64,000 nt of DNA from Mobilicoccus caccae. Lineage in GTDB: Bacteria > Actinomycetota > Actinomycetes > Actinomycetales > Dermatophilaceae. Positions within the stretch are counted from its first letter, which is position 1; each line of letters begins with the position of its first letter. The DNA lies in assembly GCF_030161635.1 (NCBI RefSeq), contig NZ_BSUO01000001.1, positions 2,647,199 to 2,711,198 on the forward strand, given 5' to 3'. The notes under the pieces were generated by a model that saw nothing but the letters and a program-made list of their open reading frames with translations, made no database searches and was not told where the DNA came from. Positions 57,544 to 64,000 of the stretch are shown piece by piece. The translations under genes were made by a program, and so were the position numbers.

Positions 57544-61201
<3,658 letters not shown>

Positions 61202-61320
61202 GGGTGAGGCACTCCTGACGTGATGATCGGCGACGGCGAGCCACGACCGACGAGCAGGAGGCGGGAGTCCGTCGTACACGAGACCCATCCCCCGCGGCGT
61301 CACCGCGGAACGTCGAGCCC

Positions 61321-61326
61321 AGCGTA
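61321..61326 (-). promoter_or_regulatory. Candidate mfd -10 element
   Basis: TACGCT on the minus strand (context GTTCTACGCTGGG), about 120 bases upstream of mfd. The 261-base gap 61202-61462 contains no gene I can support. Confidence 0.3.
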
Positions 61327-61462
61327 GAACGCACCACCGACAGCCCTCACACCTGCATCGATGCCGGCGGCCCGGCAAGCGGGGAAGGCCTGAATACGGC
61401 GGCTGTGGTCGACCGCCTCCCCCTGGCTCATCAGTGACGAACACAGCCGCGGCCTGGACGGA

Positions 61463-62479
61463 TCAGGCGGTGTATCCCTCTGGGTTTCGAGACTGCCAGC
61501 GCCAGGCGTCGCTGCAGATGTCGTCGATGGTCTTCTCGGCTTTCCACCCCAGAACGCTCTCCGCCACCGAAGGGTCCGCATAAGAGATGGCGATGTCACC
61601 TGGCCGCCGTTCCGCGACCTGCACAGGGATGGTGCGACCGCTGGCCCGCTCGAAGGCGGCAACGAGTTCACGGACGCTCGTCCCGGCGCCGGTGCCGAGG
61701 TTGAACGTGCTGACCGGCTCCTCCGTAGCGCGCAGGTGTGTCAGGGCATGGACATGTCCACGAGCCAGATCCTCGACATGGATGAAGTCGCGCACTCCCG
61801 TCCCGTCCGGAGTGGGGTAGTCGTCCCCGAAGATCGTCAGATGATCACGGCGCCCGACTGCCACCTGAGCCACGAACGGCAGCAAGTTGTTGGGTACGCC
61901 CTGAGGGTCCTCCCCGAGCCGGCCCGAAGGATGGGCCCCGACGGGGTTGAAGTAGCGCAGGATACCGATCCTCCACGTGGGGTCGGCGACAGCCAGGTCC
62001 CGGAGGATCTGCTCGATCATGACCTTGGTCCACCCGTACGGGTTGGTCGCGGACGTCTGCCGCCCCTCCGTCACGGGTGATGTCGCATCCGGCCCGTAAA
62101 CGGTGGCCGATGATGAGAAGACCAGCCGACGGACTTCCCTGCTCTGGCAGGCTTCCAACAGCGCAAGCGTCGAACCGAGGTTATGGCGGTAGTACCGAAG
62201 AGGCTCGACGACGCTCTCCCCCACTGCCTTCAGACCCGCGAAGTGAAGAACCTCGCACACCTCGTACTCGTCCATGACATCGCCGAGTGACGCCCCGTCG
62301 GAGACATCGATTCGGACGAGTGGGACGGGTCGCCCGGACAATTCTTCCAGCCGGTCGAGCACCCGTGGCGAGGCATTCGACAAGTCGTCGGCAACGAGAA
62401 CGTCTGCATCGCCCTGGAGCAGCTGGAGCACCGTGTGAGATCCGATGTATCCAGCGCCTCCGGTCACCAGGATGGTCAT
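61463..62479 (-). CDS. galE: UDP-glucose 4-epimerase
   Basis: Interconverts UDP-glucose and UDP-galactose. NAD-binding TILVTGGAGYIGSHTVLQLL, VLHFAGLKAVGESV, LVFSSSATVYG with the catalytic Ser/Thr, and the YxxxK pair in TNPYGWTKVMIE. RYFNPVGAHPSGRLGEDP and VRDFIHVEDLA support GalE rather than another SDR. It has 338 residues. Its codon choice and lower local GC differ from the rest of the window, as in the neighbouring glycosyltransferase gene. Confidence 0.95.
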   Translation of the reverse strand: MTILVTGGAGYIGSHTVLQLLQGDADVLVADDLSNASPRVLDRLEELSGRPVPLVRIDVSDGASLGDVMDEYEVCEVLHFAGLKAVGESVVEPLRYYRHNLGSTLALLEACQSREVRRLVFSSSATVYGPDATSPVTEGRQTSATNPYGWTKVMIEQILRDLAVADPTWRIGILRYFNPVGAHPSGRLGEDPQGVPNNLLPFVAQVAVGRRDHLTIFGDDYPTPDGTGVRDFIHVEDLARGHVHALTHLRATEEPVSTFNLGTGAGTSVRELVAAFERASGRTIPVQVAERRPGDIAISYADPSVAESVLGWKAEKTIDDICSDAWRWQSRNPEGYTA

Positions 62480-62581
62480 GGGCCGAGCATTCCAGACCGG
62501 ACGCCACCCAGGCAAAGCACCCTGAGGGCGCCGGCGTTCAGACCACAGGACCCGGGCTGTGAGCCAAGTCCGCACCCGCAC

Positions 62582-63636
62582 TTACGAATTGCGCCGCCTC
62601 GCCGTCTGCTCTCGGTCGGACCACGTCGTCACCGGTGCGGCGACATCGACCTGCCCCGGCCGGGCATCGATGAGGTCGCTGCGCAAGGCGAAGGGCGTGG
62701 CCGTCGAATGCAGAACCCGCCGGGACAACGCGAGCCGGATGTCATCCACCGTCAGAGCATCTGCATCCCTACTCACGGCGAGGTTGCGGGCGTGGAGCTC
62801 GTTGGCGATCAACCACTGGTGATCGTCGATGTGCTCTCGATGCTTCACAGAACGTGGGAGGAGGACAGGACAGTGGCCGGCGTCGAGAAACTGCAGCGAC
62901 GATCCGACTCCGGCGTGGGCGATCACGAGATCGGCGTCATCGATGGCCTGACGCAGTTCGCGCGCAGGAACCAGGTTCGACGAAGTGATAGGGAGTCCGT
63001 CCACAGGGGTGTCCCCCACTTGCCAGAGGACATCGGCGTCGGCCGTCGTGAACTCGGGCAGCAGTCGGTGCACCGCGTTCACCGCGCGGCGGTAGGGGTA
63101 CCCCCGCATGGTGCCGAACGTGACCACGACACGACCGACCGACCGCTCGCGGATCGCAGGGGTCTCATCGAGACCGAAGCCGTCGAAGACCGACCCGCCG
63201 TATCCCCAAGGCCCCTCGGCCCATCGCTCGTACTGTGAGTACAAGCGCACGCCTGGGATCCTCGAGACGATCTTGCCGGTCAGGCTCGGCCCGTCGGAAC
63301 GGGCTGCGCTTTCCACGTAGTGGCATTCGATACCCAGGCTCCGGGCCGCCAGCATGAACGGGACAGCGATGGCCGAACCGGTCGAAACAAGTGACCCGTA
63401 CTCCCCCTCGCGCAGAATTCGATAGGCGTACGGCAGACACTGCAGGGCCTGCCTGAGCCCCCGTGGGGGATCCGGGGGACGAAGTTCACCTCTTGACCAT
63501 CCAACAGCGAACGTGACTGTTGGTCGTCGAAGGTGGCGAACGCGTCGTCGCCCGCCACCGGCCGCAGCCGAGGTTGCAAACGGGTCAGCTGTTCCAAGTG
63601 GCCACCGGTCGATGCCACCAGAAGACGACGGGTCAT
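62582..63636 (-). CDS. PssD/PssE-type glycosyltransferase (Alg14-Alg13 fusion); one frameshift
   Basis: Predicted to add a sugar to a lipid-linked precursor of an exopolysaccharide. The N-terminus RLLVASTGGHLEQLTRLQPRL is the Alg14/PssD membrane-anchor half; VESAARSDGPSLTGKIV is typical of it. The C-terminal Alg13/PssE half shows VVTFGTMRGYPYRRAVNAV, SNLVPARELRQAI and VIAHAGVGSSLQFLDAG, the nucleotide-sugar site. A C missing at 63465-63469 splits the frame; restored length 351 residues. ATG at 63636 after AAGGA. Usually two proteins; here a single chain. Confidence 0.87.
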
Positions 63637-63746
63637 GTCTTTCCTTCACCTGCCACAGGCTGTCGAGGTCGGTGCGACCACCCGCCCTTGTCTCCTGTGA
63701 CTTCAGACTCACCGACCGCGCGGGTCGGAGTCTCGGCGTCGGACAT
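63633..63746 (-). CDS. Possible small leader ORF before the glycosyltransferase
   Basis: A 37-codon frame beginning MSDAETPTRAVGE ends with a TGA that overlaps the next ATG (ATGA), the usual coupling pattern here. An upstream TACCGT (63774-63779) may be a -10 box, and earlier GTG or TTG starts are possible. There is no ribosome site or known domain. It may be a leader peptide. The rest of the window to 64000 has no convincing gene. Confidence 0.35.
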   Translation of the reverse strand: MSDAETPTRAVGESEVTGDKGGWSHRPRQPVAGEGKT

Positions 63747-64000
63747 CTGATCAAGATGGTCGTTCAACACTGGACGGTAGCAGAGGCCGGCCCCCGCTCA
63801 GGAACAGTGCCCCTGCCGTCGCGCACTGGACCGGTGGCGCCGCGAGTTCTGACGAATCTTCTTGCAACTCAACGACACCCGACGCAAGTCGGGCGCGTGG
63901 TCCAGCACCGGAGGGCCGGAATCAGGACGTGCGGGACCCACCGACGAACGCGCCTCGTGCTGGGAGGATTCCGGCCGCGGAGTCCTGTGCGCCTTGGCAG

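Noticed and set aside
61300-61431. A 43-codon minus-strand frame between galE and mfd
   Set aside because: No ribosome site, no domain and no overlap with a neighbour; it also covers the likely mfd promoter.

Overview
This 64 kb window is chromosomal DNA of a high-GC actinobacterium. Several traits point that way: a complete 14-subunit nuo operon, menaquinone genes, a mycothiol-conjugate amidase (mca), a polyprenol-phosphate-mannose type mannosyltransferase, DUF501, DUF4307 and a type I pantothenate kinase, many GTG starts, and near-total use of 4 to 8 bp gene overlaps. Gene content and order fit the Micrococcales (Dermatophilaceae/Intrasporangiaceae-like), but family placement is an inference. 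I see no prophage, transposase, CRISPR array or rRNA. The window looks like core genome, with the edge of a polysaccharide locus at the right end.

Layout. 1-17.8 kb: tail of the respiratory operon, read right to left as nuoABCDEFGHIJKLMN then a polyprenyl diphosphate synthase, followed by a partial TetR gene. 17.9-25.4 kb: menaquinone genes (menJ-like reductase, menG, isochorismate synthase menF, menD) with an Eis-type acetyltransferase and a PfkB-fold protein. 25.4-35.4 kb: lipoprotein beta-N-acetylhexosaminidase, the tRNA t6A genes tsaD/rimI/tsaB/tsaE, an alpha/beta hydrolase, nnr, acpS and glmS. 35.4-46 kb: coaA, a secreted lysozyme-fold protein, phoH2, an MptB-like mannosyltransferase, a Z-prenyl transferase, hemolysin III, mca, DUF4307, greA and msrA, an order related to the mycobacterial Rv1080c-Rv1095 region. 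46-49 kb: an orphan gene whose product joins FlgK-like and FliD-like flagellar hook-associated segments. 49-61 kb: SGNH hydrolase, Bax-inhibitor-1 family protein, a tRNA-Leu, uracil-DNA glycosylase, ppx, DUF501, ftsB, eno, mazG, a SurA-like lipoprotein and mfd. 61-64 kb: galE and a PssD/PssE-type glycosyltransferase.

How the genes work together. The left third builds one respiratory module: the menaquinone ring (MenF, MenD, MenG), its side chain (polyprenyl synthase), reduction of that side chain (MenJ-like) and complex I, which reduces the finished quinone. The middle combines translation fidelity (t6A), cell-wall precursor supply (GlmS, prenyl transferase, NagZ) and cofactor synthesis (CoaA, AcpS, Nnr). 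The right part holds the common actinobacterial mfd-mazG-eno-ftsB-ppx block.

Data quality. At least fifteen genes carry a one-base indel, nearly all in runs of G or C and nearly all one base short. Restoring that base makes each gene length divisible by three and rejoins conserved motifs. I therefore treat them as sequencing errors, not pseudogenes, and give the merged coordinates. The most unusual biology is the FlgK/FliD chimera. Two copies of a hairpin repeat with a conserved loop and several palindromic sites placed over promoters also deserve a look.
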